A DNA stretch of 13,904 bases, from the NCBI GenBank assembly GCA_964578835.1, contig CAZOEL010000119.1, forward strand, positions 1 through 13,904, given 5' to 3'. This stretch comes from CAZOEL01 sp964578835. Its GTDB lineage: Bacteria > Desulfobacterota > Syntrophobacteria > Syntrophobacterales > Syntrophobacteraceae. The notes under the pieces are model-generated. The model made no database searches. It had not been told where the DNA came from and saw only the letters and a program-made list of their open reading frames with translations. This document shows, piece after piece, positions 1 to 7,111 of the stretch. How positions within the stretch are numbered: the first letter of the stretch is position 1; every line of letters starts with the position of its first letter. A program made the translations under genes and the position numbers.

Positions 1-247
1 GGGTATAAGATCCCGTACACATGGTCATTTCTGAATGAGAACAAATTTACCGTGCATTTCAGTCTCCTGAGGTCACGATCTTGTCGAATCTTTGGAGCTT
101 CATCTCAAGCGCTCATCGATATTCTGGATAGCTAATGAGACGCGGCCGGTAAACCTTTAGGGTTGCAATGGCTGGCTTCTGCTCCTATTTTGAGGTAGTG
201 ACTTCCCGGTAATCATATCGCAACCTCTTTGAGTGGAATAGAAAACC
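1..247. other. Intergenic stretch at the left edge
   Basis: No reading frame here looks like a gene and I see no convincing promoter or terminator. The part next to position 248 must carry the leader of the DUF2892-like gene. An in-frame TAG at 239-241 rules out a longer N-terminus for that gene. The stretch may also hold the 3' flank of a gene outside the window. Confidence 0.4.
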
Positions 248-712
248 ATGCTGCCGGCGTCAACGGAGCGAGTGCCTGGCCATACGGATCCAGCAGTCAA
301 CGAGAAGATACAGCAAGAGATTGCGCAGAGTGTAATACGCCATTGGGCGAACGGGCGAGAGTCCATCAACCGGCGCCTGGAAGAGCTTGACCGGGAGTGG
401 GACATTGAGAGAGCAATTGAAGCAGGCGCTGCCGCCATATTGATTGCAGGCCTTGGACTTGGAGCTTTTGTGAGCGAGATCTGGCTTGTCTTGCCCGCAT
501 TGGTCGCCTCCTTTCTGCTGCTGCACGCACTGCAAGGATGCCGCCTATCGGTTTCTTTGCTTAGAAAACTTGGGTTTCGCGCCACTCATGAGATCGACTA
601 CGAAAGGTACGCCCTCAAAGCCTTGCGTGGCGATTTCAAGGATGCTCCCGCCGAGACAGAGCCCTACGATGGGGTGAAAGCCGCAAAGCTGGCGCAGTCT
701 GTGCGGAGTTGA
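248..712 (+). CDS. DUF2892/YgaP-like small membrane protein
   Basis: A 154-aa protein of unknown function. The N-terminal third is polar. Residues 38-56 (ESINRRLEELDREWDIER) match a motif I recall from proteins annotated as DUF2892 or YgaP-like membrane domain. Two hydrophobic helices follow at about 58-75 and 78-97, then a basic-acidic tail containing EIDYERYALKALRGDF (115-130), which is also typical of these proteins. It should sit in the inner membrane. The ATG at 248 is the first possible start, because an in-frame TAG lies two codons upstream; the ribosome site is weak (GTGGAATAG). A stress protein follows 89 nt downstream on the same strand and could be co-transcribed. Family assignment is from pattern memory; the function is not known. 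Confidence 0.72.
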   Translation: MLPASTERVPGHTDPAVNEKIQQEIAQSVIRHWANGRESINRRLEELDREWDIERAIEAGAAAILIAGLGLGAFVSEIWLVLPALVASFLLLHALQGCRLSVSLLRKLGFRATHEIDYERYALKALRGDFKDAPAETEPYDGVKAAKLAQSVRS

Positions 713-801
713 TTGGCAACTTCTGCTTATTCTGTATGTCTCTTTGTTGAACAGCAGAATCGTCAAGGACGCTATCTAAAGCATTTTTCAGGAGTCGCCC
801 G

Positions 802-1740
802 ATGGATTCCCTTCCACACTGTCTGCTCCTCCCCATCGACGGCGCGGAGGAAGCTCTCAGGCCGGTCGATTTTCTTGGCCGTCTCTATCCCGATCCAAGC
901 TGCATCAATGTGATAGTCTCCTATTTCACTCCGTCTCTCCCGCCAATATACAAGGAAAGAGCCGAGTCGAAGGCCTTGAGAAAGAAGAAAGAGGAGGTTC
1001 TGGCCTTCAGACGACTTGACGCGCGGGCCGTTCTGGATCGAGCAAGAAAGGCGCTCCTCTCCGCCGGATTTTTAGAGGAAAACATTCAGGAGCATATCGA
1101 GGAAAGGGGGCTGGCCGTCGCCTATCAGGCATGCCGCCTTGCGGATATAAAGAGAGTTGACGCCGTCGTTGTGCAGAGGCGGACCAGCAGCATCCTGGAA
1201 GGCTTCCTGAAAGCCGATCCCATTCCCGCCCTGCTGCATCATTGCATCGTGAGCCCCATCTGGATAACCAGCGGCAGCATAGACACATCCCGCGCCGCCG
1301 TCTGTCTCCTGGATGAGGCCGCCTCTATCCGGGCCGCCGACCATTTGGGCTTCATGCTTTCACGGACTGCAACCGATATCGAAATATTGCACGCAAGCAG
1401 TTCTGTGACCTTCCCCATATCGAGCCCCGCCTTCGACCAAAACAAAGAGTTGATCACCTGGCTGCTCACTTCAGAGGGAATGCAGATGCGCCCCTTTCTT
1501 GCGGAGGCGCGTCTCGCGCTTGAAAAAGCCGGCGTCGGCAGACGCCGCATTGGGATGACGATCCTGCCAAACAAAGGCAATACGGCTCAGGACATTCTTA
1601 CCCACTGTCGAGCGAATGGTATCGGCATAATCGCCCTTGGACATTCCAATCCATCAGGAATAATGGGATTTCTTGCTGGCTCGGTCACCCGAAAGGTGCT
1701 GGCCGAGGTCAAGGATATGGCCGTATGGGTAGTTCAATAG
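802..1740 (+). CDS. Tandem-domain universal stress protein (UspA family)
   Basis: A 312-aa cytoplasmic protein made of two Usp-like halves. The first (about 5-158) has the opening strand LLPIDGAEEA and a degenerate end, AVVVQRRTSS then LLHHC..PIWI, in which the nucleotide-binding Gly-Ser is replaced (KADPIP). The second (about 165-312) starts AVCLLDEAASIRAADHL and ends with GHSN-x9-GSVT at 280-296. That is the Usp ATP motif G-x2-G-x9-G-S with the second Gly changed to Asn. Only the second half may therefore bind nucleotide. CAGGAG seven bases before the ATG supports the start. Usp proteins are generally stress-induced; the precise role here cannot be inferred. The 3' end converges with the phosphoesterase gene, leaving only 23 nt between stop codons. 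Confidence 0.87.
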   Translation: MDSLPHCLLLPIDGAEEALRPVDFLGRLYPDPSCINVIVSYFTPSLPPIYKERAESKALRKKKEEVLAFRRLDARAVLDRARKALLSAGFLEENIQEHIEERGLAVAYQACRLADIKRVDAVVVQRRTSSILEGFLKADPIPALLHHCIVSPIWITSGSIDTSRAAVCLLDEAASIRAADHLGFMLSRTATDIEILHASSSVTFPISSPAFDQNKELITWLLTSEGMQMRPFLAEARLALEKAGVGRRRIGMTILPNKGNTAQDILTHCRANGIGIIALGHSNPSGIMGFLAGSVTRKVLAEVKDMAVWVVQ

Positions 1741-1763
1741 GCGGGGATAATCACCGTTGTTTT

Positions 1764-2666
1764 CTATAGGGCTGAGAGCGAGACTTCTCCCGAAGATTGC
1801 GCGAGAACCAACCGAGAACCTTCCAGCGGCGAATCCAGGTCGAACAAGAGCGCTCTCAACCTTTCAGCCGTCTGTCCGACATTGAAGGAAGGCGCGTTTC
1901 CCACATGCTGCCATAAACGCCCCGATTTCATCGGCGATTCGTGGATATGGCCGTGGAAAGATGCAATGAGTCGCCCGGTTGCGCTCCAGCGTTCGATAAA
2001 TCTTCGCACCGCGAGACTTCCCACGTGGAGGCCGGTCCCGGTGAGATCGAGGCTCGTATCCCTCGGAGGAGCATGACTTACGAAAAGAAACGAGCAGTCT
2101 TTCCATTCCGCGCTTTCCAACACTGCGGAAAGCTCAAGCAGATCGTCTTCGATGAAGCCTCCTGAAAGCTCCAGCTTGTACGGCTCCTCAACGCCTGAAA
2201 CGGTAACGGAGCCCGACCTTTTGACGCCCGGATCGGACAGCCCGTCCCGATCTTTGCAGTCGGGCTTTTCATTGTCTTTGATCCCGAAAGGCGTGGGGTT
2301 GACCTTCATATACCCCGCAACAGCGAGCCCTTCTCCTATCTTCGCCACCCGCATGTGCAAGAGGTGAAGCTCCTTTCCGTCCTTTTCCTCCAATAGAAAT
2401 CTCGCCGCAGCGATATCGTCGTTGCCAAGATCAAGAAGTACTGGAATGGTTGAATGCTCCTGGCGGAATTTTCCGATGCGGGGAAGCAGTCTCTCCTTGA
2501 GCCAGAGCTTGTGGGATTCGATGGAGTCGCCGATCGAGCCTTTCCAGTTGGGGTTGATATCGCCGCCGATAATAACGGCTGCGGGCTGGAGCGTAGCGGC
2601 GGCCTTCAAAAGCCGGTCAAGGTGAGCCGGATAGACGTGGGTATCCGATGTGTAGAGAATTTTCAT
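1764..2666 (-). CDS. Calcineurin-like metallophosphoesterase
   Basis: A 300-aa predicted cytoplasmic enzyme with all the blocks of the dinuclear-metal phosphoesterase fold: SDTH (D8, H10), GGDIN (D36), GNDD (N82), SHAPPR (H198) and GHIHES (H240, H242). The active-site set looks complete, so it should hydrolyse a phosphomono- or phosphodiester; the substrate cannot be told. The region 125-170 looks like an insertion relative to short members. I chose the ATG at 2666 over an upstream in-frame ATG at 2711, because GGAGAG lies eight bases before it and the strand-1 motif MKILYTSDTH begins there; the extra 15 residues are Arg-rich and fall on the hairpin DNA. It is the last gene of the minus-strand cluster, 80 nt after the lipoprotein gene. 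Confidence 0.85.
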   Translation of the reverse strand: MKILYTSDTHVYPAHLDRLLKAAATLQPAAVIIGGDINPNWKGSIGDSIESHKLWLKERLLPRIGKFRQEHSTIPVLLDLGNDDIAAARFLLEEKDGKELHLLHMRVAKIGEGLAVAGYMKVNPTPFGIKDNEKPDCKDRDGLSDPGVKRSGSVTVSGVEEPYKLELSGGFIEDDLLELSAVLESAEWKDCSFLFVSHAPPRDTSLDLTGTGLHVGSLAVRRFIERWSATGRLIASFHGHIHESPMKSGRLWQHVGNAPSFNVGQTAERLRALLFDLDSPLEGSRLVLAQSSGEVSLSAL

Positions 2667-2695
2667 GCGAGAAGCTCTCCAATGGCGACGATTCA

Positions 2696-2728
2696 GTCGG
2701 CGGCGGCTCAAAAGCCTGCGCCGCCGAC
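2696..2728 (-). other. Strong intercistronic GC hairpin
   Basis: Ten perfectly paired bases, GTCGGCGGCG (2696-2705) and CGCCGCCGAC (2719-2728), enclose a 13-nt loop with GCT/AGC inside it. It lies between the lipoprotein stop and the phosphoesterase ribosome site. No T-tract follows on the minus strand, so it is not a standard intrinsic terminator. It could stabilise the upstream mRNA or lower read-through into the last gene. Confidence 0.45.
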
Positions 2729-2746
2729 AAAAGGATTGAATCTTGT

Positions 2747-3382
2747 CTATCTTCGTGGAAGGCTGTGGAGCATTCTTGAAACTTCGGTGTCGATCGCATA
2801 TCGCACATCAGGAGGCGCAACGCGGGAGAGATCCACCACCGTGCTCTGGTGGCCGTTGTAACCGCCTCGGAAGCTGGTCAGGTTGACGTCGATCCGCACA
2901 AGGGGCGTGTCCGCAGGCGAGACCATGCCCAAAGCGCCTCCGCTTGCGGCGCCGATTGCGGCCCCGACTCCGGGGTCGCCGGCGGCAGCTCCGATGACTG
3001 CGCCCGCTGCAGCGCCAAACAATGCCCCGCCAAGGAAATTCGCACCCCTCACCTCGGGATTGTCCCTCGATCCGGCGGAAAAGATGACATCCACGGCAAA
3101 ATCCGCGTCCCTCTGCCGCCGCACCATGTCATACCCTTTGGCGTAGAGGCGGTCAACCGTCAGAGGAAGATAGCCAAGCCCGAAAGGCGTGCGATCGTCT
3201 ACGTCCAGGACGTAGGTGACGTCGTTCGGTCCAAGGGTGAAACGCTCTTGAGCTTCCCCCCCCGGCTGATCGTAAACGGTCCCATAGTAAGGGCTTGCCG
3301 GAGGCCCAACGGCGCAGCCTCCCAGAAAACCTACAAGGAAGAGGATACCGATGACAGTGCATAATTTGGCTTGGATCTTCAT
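2747..3382 (-). CDS. Glycine-zipper lipoprotein of unknown function
   Basis: A 211-aa predicted lipoprotein. The leader MKIQAKLCTVIGILFLVGFL ends in GGC, giving a lipid-modified Cys23 (an LGGC lipobox). A globular segment (40-112) containing DVDDRTPFGLGYLPLTVDRL and an apparent beta-strand at DFAVDVIF precedes a Gly/Ala-rich stretch at 117-154 (GGALFGAAAGAVIGAAAG), typical of glycine-zipper proteins of the envelope. The C-terminal part (160-211) resembles the end of DUF4136-like lipoproteins, but that is tentative. The ATG at 3382 is preferred over 3394, because GGAG sits six bases before it and the longer form puts MENG ahead of a normal signal peptide. It lies between the methyltransferase (95 nt upstream) and the phosphoesterase genes on the same strand. 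Confidence 0.8.
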   Translation of the reverse strand: MKIQAKLCTVIGILFLVGFLGGCAVGPPASPYYGTVYDQPGGEAQERFTLGPNDVTYVLDVDDRTPFGLGYLPLTVDRLYAKGYDMVRRQRDADFAVDVIFSAGSRDNPEVRGANFLGGALFGAAAGAVIGAAAGDPGVGAAIGAASGGALGMVSPADTPLVRIDVNLTSFRGGYNGHQSTVVDLSRVAPPDVRYAIDTEVSRMLHSLPRR

Positions 3383-3476
3383 ACCGTTCTCCATCTTTTA
3401 ATACTTGCATATTCTACAAAAACGAAATCTAACCGAGAATATGGTAGCACAAACACCCATTCCAGAAAAGCTGGAT

Positions 3477-4127
3477 CTATGCGCGCGCCTTCAACCTGTA
3501 AACGGTGGTCTTCTGCCTGTATTTCCCGTCGATATCCACATCGGCCGGCGCTTGATAAGAGCCGAGCATCGCAAGGCTCACCTCCGCGAGATTCCCTCTC
3601 GAGGGATCCCCGAGAATGACGTCCACTCCCCGTTCCGCCAGAGCTCCAAGCCACGATATTACCCTACGGGAAAAGTCCGGATCATAGAACATGTCTCCCG
3701 CCATCACCAGATCGAAGCCCGCCAGCGAATCGCCCACTAGATCTCGCGTTGTGGCTTCCACCGCAACATTGTTCAAGAGCGCATTGAGCGCAACCGCTTC
3801 CTCGGCCATCGGATCTATATCCGCAGCCAGAGCGGAAGATGCTCCGCATTTCATGGCGGCAATGGCGCCCACGCCGCAGCCCGAGCCAAAATCGAGGATG
3901 CGCTTGCCGGCGACTTCTTCAGGATGATCGAGAATATAGCGAGCCAAAGCCTGCCCCCCTGCCCAGCAGAATCCCCAGTAAGGCTCGGCCATTGGGATCT
4001 TCTCGAGGTCCTTCTCGGTTGCATACCAGAGCGGACAGGCGTCTGTTATGAGATAAAGCGGTATTTCAGGGCACAGGGGCGGCGCCGTAATGCGTGTGTT
4101 TTCCAGTATGAAGCTTCTTCTTTCCAT
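3477..4127 (-). CDS. ETFB-type protein lysine methyltransferase
   Basis: A 216-aa class I SAM-dependent methyltransferase. The N-terminal block ENTRITAPPLCPEIPLYL (9-26) and PYWGFCWAGGQALARYIL (49-66) are the signature of the METTL20/ETFBKMT family, whose bacterial members methylate lysines of the electron-transfer flavoprotein beta subunit. SAM-binding motif I is LDFGSGCG (78-85), with the acidic residues of motif II in AADID (101-105). GDMFYDPDF (144-152) and GDPSRG (173-178) are further family blocks. Length matches the family. The first in-frame ATG with conserved sequence is 4127; longer frames run through the preceding small gene. The ribosome site is weak, and the gene starts 19 nt after that gene's stop, so it is probably translated by coupling. 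The flavoprotein substrate is an inference from family membership. Confidence 0.84.
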   Translation of the reverse strand: MERRSFILENTRITAPPLCPEIPLYLITDACPLWYATEKDLEKIPMAEPYWGFCWAGGQALARYILDHPEEVAGKRILDFGSGCGVGAIAAMKCGASSALAADIDPMAEEAVALNALLNNVAVEATTRDLVGDSLAGFDLVMAGDMFYDPDFSRRVISWLGALAERGVDVILGDPSRGNLAEVSLAMLGSYQAPADVDIDGKYRQKTTVYRLKARA

Positions 4128-4146
4128 CGATTCGCAGCACTCTGTC

Positions 4147-4335
4147 TTATTCTGCGTCACTATTGCCTTCGAGATTAGAAGCTGCCTTCTTGTTTCCCAG
4201 CCCATCGACGCCCGCAATGAGGAGAAGCCCGCTGACAAACAAGGCGCTCGATGCGGATGCGGGATTATTGGGAATTTCAAAAAAACCGATGCAGCCAAGA
4301 ACAAGACCGGTCACAATCTCTATTATAGCCAACAT
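4147..4335 (-). CDS. Small two-helix membrane protein (62 aa)
   Basis: Not recognised as a named family. It has two hydrophobic segments, about 2-18 (LAIIEIVTGLVLGCIGF) and 34-49 (SALFVSGLLLIAGVDG), joined by FEIPNNPASAS, with a polar acidic tail. The ATG at 4335 has an ideal AGGAGG five bases upstream, so I use it instead of the in-frame ATG at 4419, which adds 28 poorly supported residues. It ends 19 nt before the methyltransferase start and is the first gene of the minus-strand cluster. Good translation signals and hydrophobic patterning make it a likely real gene despite its size. Confidence 0.66.
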   Translation of the reverse strand: MLAIIEIVTGLVLGCIGFFEIPNNPASASSALFVSGLLLIAGVDGLGNKKAASNLEGNSDAE

Positions 4336-4732
4336 ATCATCCTCCTGCTCTGTCGATGGCAATAGGCGAAGCAAGAGCCATGCCACCGGCCCCAAAACAG
4401 GAAAGCGCCTACCAGTCAAGGCATCAGGGCTGCCTTCATAGCAGTCTCTCCTGATGGAGTGGAGGGCGCCATGACGATATATCGCAAAATTAACAGCGTC
4501 CCTTCATGGATTCAAGCACTTCTTTGAAGACCGGAATCCGTCTCATCTTCATGTTCGAACAATTTTGCGCATACCTTTTTCTGCCATTTCCGATAAAGTA
4601 CGCCCGCGCCTTCAACAGAGTGCAAGAATCCCACGGAATTGTTATGACATAAAAGAGATGATTCGCGTTTGGCGCAGCCGTCTGCAGGACTGCGGCGGTC
4701 CTGGAACGTTAACCGGTGAGGAAAGTCGAAAG
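4336..4732. other. Divergent intergenic region
   Basis: About 400 bases between the minus-strand cluster and the agmatine operon must hold both promoters. I see no sequence close enough to consensus to name either one. It contains the dyad at 4422-4456 and a 10-bp perfect palindrome CGATATATCG at 4475-4484. An open frame in phase with agmatine deiminase covers 4565-4732, but it does not look like coding sequence of that family. Confidence 0.45.
4422..4456. promoter_or_regulatory. Imperfect dyad upstream of the small membrane gene
   Basis: CATCAGG (4422-4428) pairs with CCTGATG (4450-4456), and inside them CTGC (4430-4433) pairs with GCAG (4441-4444). On the minus strand the hairpin contains a seven-codon frame (MKAALMP) preceded by AGGAGAG, which would be a leader-peptide arrangement. 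Either an operator or an RNA hairpin is possible; chance cannot be excluded. Confidence 0.25.
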
Positions 4733-5758
4733 ATGAAAAGAAGAATGCCTGCGGAATGGGAGGAACAGGAGGCCATACTCCTTGGCTGGCCTCATGAAAA
4801 AAGCGATTGGCTGCCCCAGCTGGATATTGTGGAGCCGGTTTTTATCGAGATCGCCAAGGCCATAAGCCGTTTTGAACGTGTAATCATTGCTGCGCCCAAT
4901 GCCTGCGCCGTCGAGGGCAAGCTTCGCTCGGCAAAGCTTGAAATGGAGCGCATAGACATTTATGAGATGGATACAAACGATACCTGGGCGAGGGATTTTG
5001 GCCCGATCGCCGTGTTTGAGAATGAGCGCCCGATCCTGCTCGATTTCGGGTTCAACGGCTGGGGGCTCAAGTATCCCGCCAATTTCGATAACCTCATTTC
5101 ACGCAAGCTTCATAAAGCCGGAGCCTTCGGGCGCACAGAGATGAAGACCGTGGGAATGATCCTCGAGGGCGGCAGCATCGAAAGCGACGGCAACGGAGCC
5201 ATACTCGCTACCTCCCGATGCCTGCTCGATCCCAACCGGAATCCGCATCTCACGAGAGAAGGAATCGAAGAGGCGCTGTCGCCACTTTTGGGAGCGAATC
5301 GTTTTTTGTGGCTCGAGAAAGGCGCTCTCGTTGGCGATGACACCGACTCCCACATAGATACGCTGGCAAGGTTCGCTCCCGATGACACGATTTTGCACGT
5401 TTCCTGTGACGATCCGGATGACGAGCAGTTCGAGCCGATAGGCGCCATGGTTGAGGAGCTGAAGGACTTCAGAACGAAAACGGACGAGCGATACAGGCTC
5501 CTGGCGCTGCCGCAGCCGGCCCCCTGCTTTGATGAGCAGGGAGACAGGCTTCCCGCCACGTACGCGAATTTTTTGATCGTCAACCAGGTGGTTCTAGTCC
5601 CCACGTACCGGGACAAAAACGATGCGACGGCTCTCAGTTCTATAGGGAAGGCATTCCCGAACCGGGAAATCATCGGCATAGACTGTCTGCCGCTCGTCCT
5701 GCAGCATGGCTCGCTGCATTGCATCACCATGCAGATACCGAAAGGAGCATTGGAATGA
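4733..5758 (+). CDS. aguA: Agmatine deiminase
   Basis: A 341-aa cytoplasmic enzyme of the guanidino-modifying (pentein) superfamily that hydrolyses agmatine to N-carbamoylputrescine and ammonia. Recognisable blocks are MPAEWEEQEAILLGWPH (5-21), WARDFGP (85-91), EGGSIESDG (145-153), DDTDSHIDTLARF (202-214) and the catalytic end HGSLHCITMQIP, with Cys330 as nucleophile; H207 and the carboxylates in these blocks complete the expected active site. Its length is usual for the family. Start: ATG 4733 follows GAGGAAAG by about eight bases, and the conserved N-terminus begins there. An in-frame ATG at 4565 would add 56 residues unlike the family. The stop overlaps the next gene's ATG (ATGA), so the pair is coupled in translation. 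It feeds putrescine synthesis if an arginine decarboxylase exists elsewhere. Confidence 0.96.
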   Translation: MKRRMPAEWEEQEAILLGWPHEKSDWLPQLDIVEPVFIEIAKAISRFERVIIAAPNACAVEGKLRSAKLEMERIDIYEMDTNDTWARDFGPIAVFENERPILLDFGFNGWGLKYPANFDNLISRKLHKAGAFGRTEMKTVGMILEGGSIESDGNGAILATSRCLLDPNRNPHLTREGIEEALSPLLGANRFLWLEKGALVGDDTDSHIDTLARFAPDDTILHVSCDDPDDEQFEPIGAMVEELKDFRTKTDERYRLLALPQPAPCFDEQGDRLPATYANFLIVNQVVLVPTYRDKNDATALSSIGKAFPNREIIGIDCLPLVLQHGSLHCITMQIPKGALE

Positions 5759-6639
5759 ATCAGCTTGTGGTAGGACTGGTGCAACATTCCTGTACCGAAG
5801 AGAGGGAACGAAACCTACAGAAGAGCAGCGATGGAATCCGAAAAGCCGCCGGCAAGGGCGCAAAACTGATCGTGTTGCAGGAGCTCCATGCCGGCCTCTA
5901 TTTCTGTCAGAAGGAAGACCCGAGCTGTTTCGACTCGGCGGAGTCCATACCGGGACCGTCTACGGAGACTTTGGGAGCCCTTGCAAGAGAGCTCGAGGTG
6001 GTGATTGTCGCATCGCTCTTTGAACGCCGCGCAGCCGGGATATACCACAACACGGCGGTAGTCCTCGAAAAGAACGGGGCCATTGCAGGCGTTTATCGAA
6101 AGATGCACATTCCCGACGATCCCGGCTATTATGAAAAGTATTACTTCACTCCCGGCGACCTCGGCTTCCAGCCAATAGCGACCTCGGCCGGAAAGCTCGG
6201 AATCCTGGTCTGCTGGGATCAATGGTTTCCTGAAGCGGCAAGGCTTATGGCGCTGGCCGGAGCGGAGATGCTGATATACCCGACTGCCATAGGCTGGGAC
6301 CCGAAGGAGGACTCCGACGAGCGAGCGCGACAGCTCGAGGCCTGGATCACCATCCAGCGTTCTCACGCAATAGCCAACGGCATACCGGTTGTAACGGTCA
6401 ACAGGGTTGGATTCGAGCCCGAGGCCGGCTCAGGAGGAGATGGTCAGCTCTTCTGGGGGAACAGTTTTGTTGCGGGACCGCAAGGGGAAATATTGGCATC
6501 GGCGAGCAACGAGCAGGAAGAAGTAGTGACTGCGGCAGTGGACCTGCGGCGCAGTGAAGCCGTCCGTAGAAGCTGGCCTTTTCTGCGGGACCGACGCATC
6601 GAGTTCTACCACGATCTGATAAAACGCTATCGCGACTGA
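5755..6639 (+). CDS. aguB: N-carbamoylputrescine amidase
   Basis: A 294-aa carbon-nitrogen hydrolase (nitrilase superfamily) that converts N-carbamoylputrescine to putrescine, CO2 and ammonia. The Glu-Lys-Cys triad is visible: E43 in LQELHAGLYF, K116 in YRKMHIPDDPGYYEKYYF and C153 in LVCWDQWFPEAARLMALAGA. The K-region sequence with PGYYEKYYF and the WGNSFVAGPQGE block (234-245) are typical of this subfamily rather than of plain amidases. AAAGGAG lies seven bases before the ATG, inside the end of aguA, and the genes overlap by four bases. The pairing with agmatine deiminase fixes the substrate with high confidence. A hairpin begins five bases after the stop. Confidence 0.95.
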   Translation: MNQLVVGLVQHSCTEERERNLQKSSDGIRKAAGKGAKLIVLQELHAGLYFCQKEDPSCFDSAESIPGPSTETLGALARELEVVIVASLFERRAAGIYHNTAVVLEKNGAIAGVYRKMHIPDDPGYYEKYYFTPGDLGFQPIATSAGKLGILVCWDQWFPEAARLMALAGAEMLIYPTAIGWDPKEDSDERARQLEAWITIQRSHAIANGIPVVTVNRVGFEPEAGSGGDGQLFWGNSFVAGPQGEILASASNEQEEVVTAAVDLRRSEAVRRSWPFLRDRRIEFYHDLIKRYRD

Positions 6640-6643
6640 GCTC

Positions 6644-6660
6644 CGCTCCGCGGGAGCGTT
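6644..6660 (+). terminator. Possible terminator after aguB
   Basis: CGCTCC (6644-6649), loop GCG, GGAGCG (6653-6658) form a six-pair GC stem starting just after the aguB stop. Only TT then GAACGTT follows, so the T-tract is poor. It is a plausible weak terminator or 3'-end stabiliser. Confidence 0.4.
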
Positions 6661-6700
6661 GAACGTTATGAGCAAAACGCCATCAAGCGATTTTTCCATG

Positions 6701-6725
6701 GTAGGAGCGGCGTCCCGCCGCTCCT
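6701..6725. repeat. REP-like GC hairpin with an inverted partner at 7053-7064
   Basis: AGGAGCGGC (6703-6711) and GCCGCTCCT (6717-6725) form a nine-pair stem around GTCCC. The 12 bases GTAGGAGCGGCG (6701-6712) recur exactly inverted as CGCCGCTCCTAC at 7053-7064, so two opposite copies bracket the palindromic repeat block. The form resembles dispersed REP-type elements of proteobacteria; genomic copy number cannot be judged here. Confidence 0.5.
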
Positions 6726-6805
6726 GGGCTGATAGAAATCAGGGCGAGAATTCCCTGAAATGGACCATCACTTTCTTCAGGCTTTTGTGCATTATCGCCC
6801 TTCAA

Positions 6806-7000
6806 GCCCCGAAGGGGCGGAATATCATAGCCCAGGGCAACGCCCTGGGTATGGTGGCATCCCAATTGAACGTGAAGCCCTGAAAGGGCGCAATAACCAA
6901 ATTGATTGGCTATTCCGCCCCTTCAGGGCTCGAAGGGTGTTGTGTGAAACTTCTACCCAGGGCGATGCCCTGGGCTATGGTATTGCGCCCCTTCAGGGCT
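6806..7000. repeat. 195-bp composite palindrome of two inverted hairpin units
   Basis: Each unit reads: a small hairpin (GCCCC-GAA-GGGGC at 6806-6818), a 12-nt linker (GGAATATCATAG), an eight-pair hairpin CCCAGGGC-AAC-GCCCTGGG (6831-6849), an unconserved 26-27 nt spacer, a second copy of the small hairpin (6877-6889) and AATAACCAA. The second unit runs the other way: small hairpin 6917-6929, spacer, CCCAGGGC-GAT-GCCCTGGG (6956-6974), linker matching in 10 of 12 bases, and small hairpin 6987-6999. The units meet around ATTGA at 6901-6905. Arms 6877-6900 and 6906-6929 are nearly complementary over 24 bases. Similar GCCCTGAAGGGGCG / CCCAGGGC repeats are, as I recall, dispersed in many environmental bacterial genomes. 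It lies between convergent genes and gives spurious frames on the + strand. Confidence 0.8.
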
Positions 7001-7111
7001 CAAGAACTGGAAGGAAAAGATGTTTCCGCCTTGTCTTATTTTCATCATCCCACGCCGCTCCTACGCTAACGCGCATGCATCTATCGAAGGGGCTTCGCTC
7101 AGGCTTTCTGA

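Noticed and set aside
1741..1763. Bidirectional terminator between the convergent stress-protein and phosphoesterase genes
   Set aside because: The gap is only 23 bases and has no inverted repeat.
2454..3364. Several + strand frames opposite the phosphoesterase and lipoprotein genes
   Set aside because: The minus-strand products carry clear motifs (DTH, GHIH, lipobox). The + frames show none.
4471..4524. A 17-codon + strand frame with GGAG upstream, a possible leader peptide for aguA
   Set aside because: It ends more than 200 bases before aguA, has no attenuator hairpins and no run of regulatory codons.
4565..4732. N-terminal extension of agmatine deiminase by 56 residues
   Set aside because: The extra residues do not resemble the family, there is no good ribosome site at 4565, and the conserved N-terminus begins at the ATG at 4733 behind GAGGAAAG.
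5110..5787. Long minus-strand frame of 225 codons opposite aguA
   Set aside because: It is Ser/Arg-rich and lies antisense to a gene with full active-site conservation.
6806..7000. Possible CRISPR array
   Set aside because: Repeats occur in both orientations with internal palindromes, only two units are present, and they lack uniform spacing.
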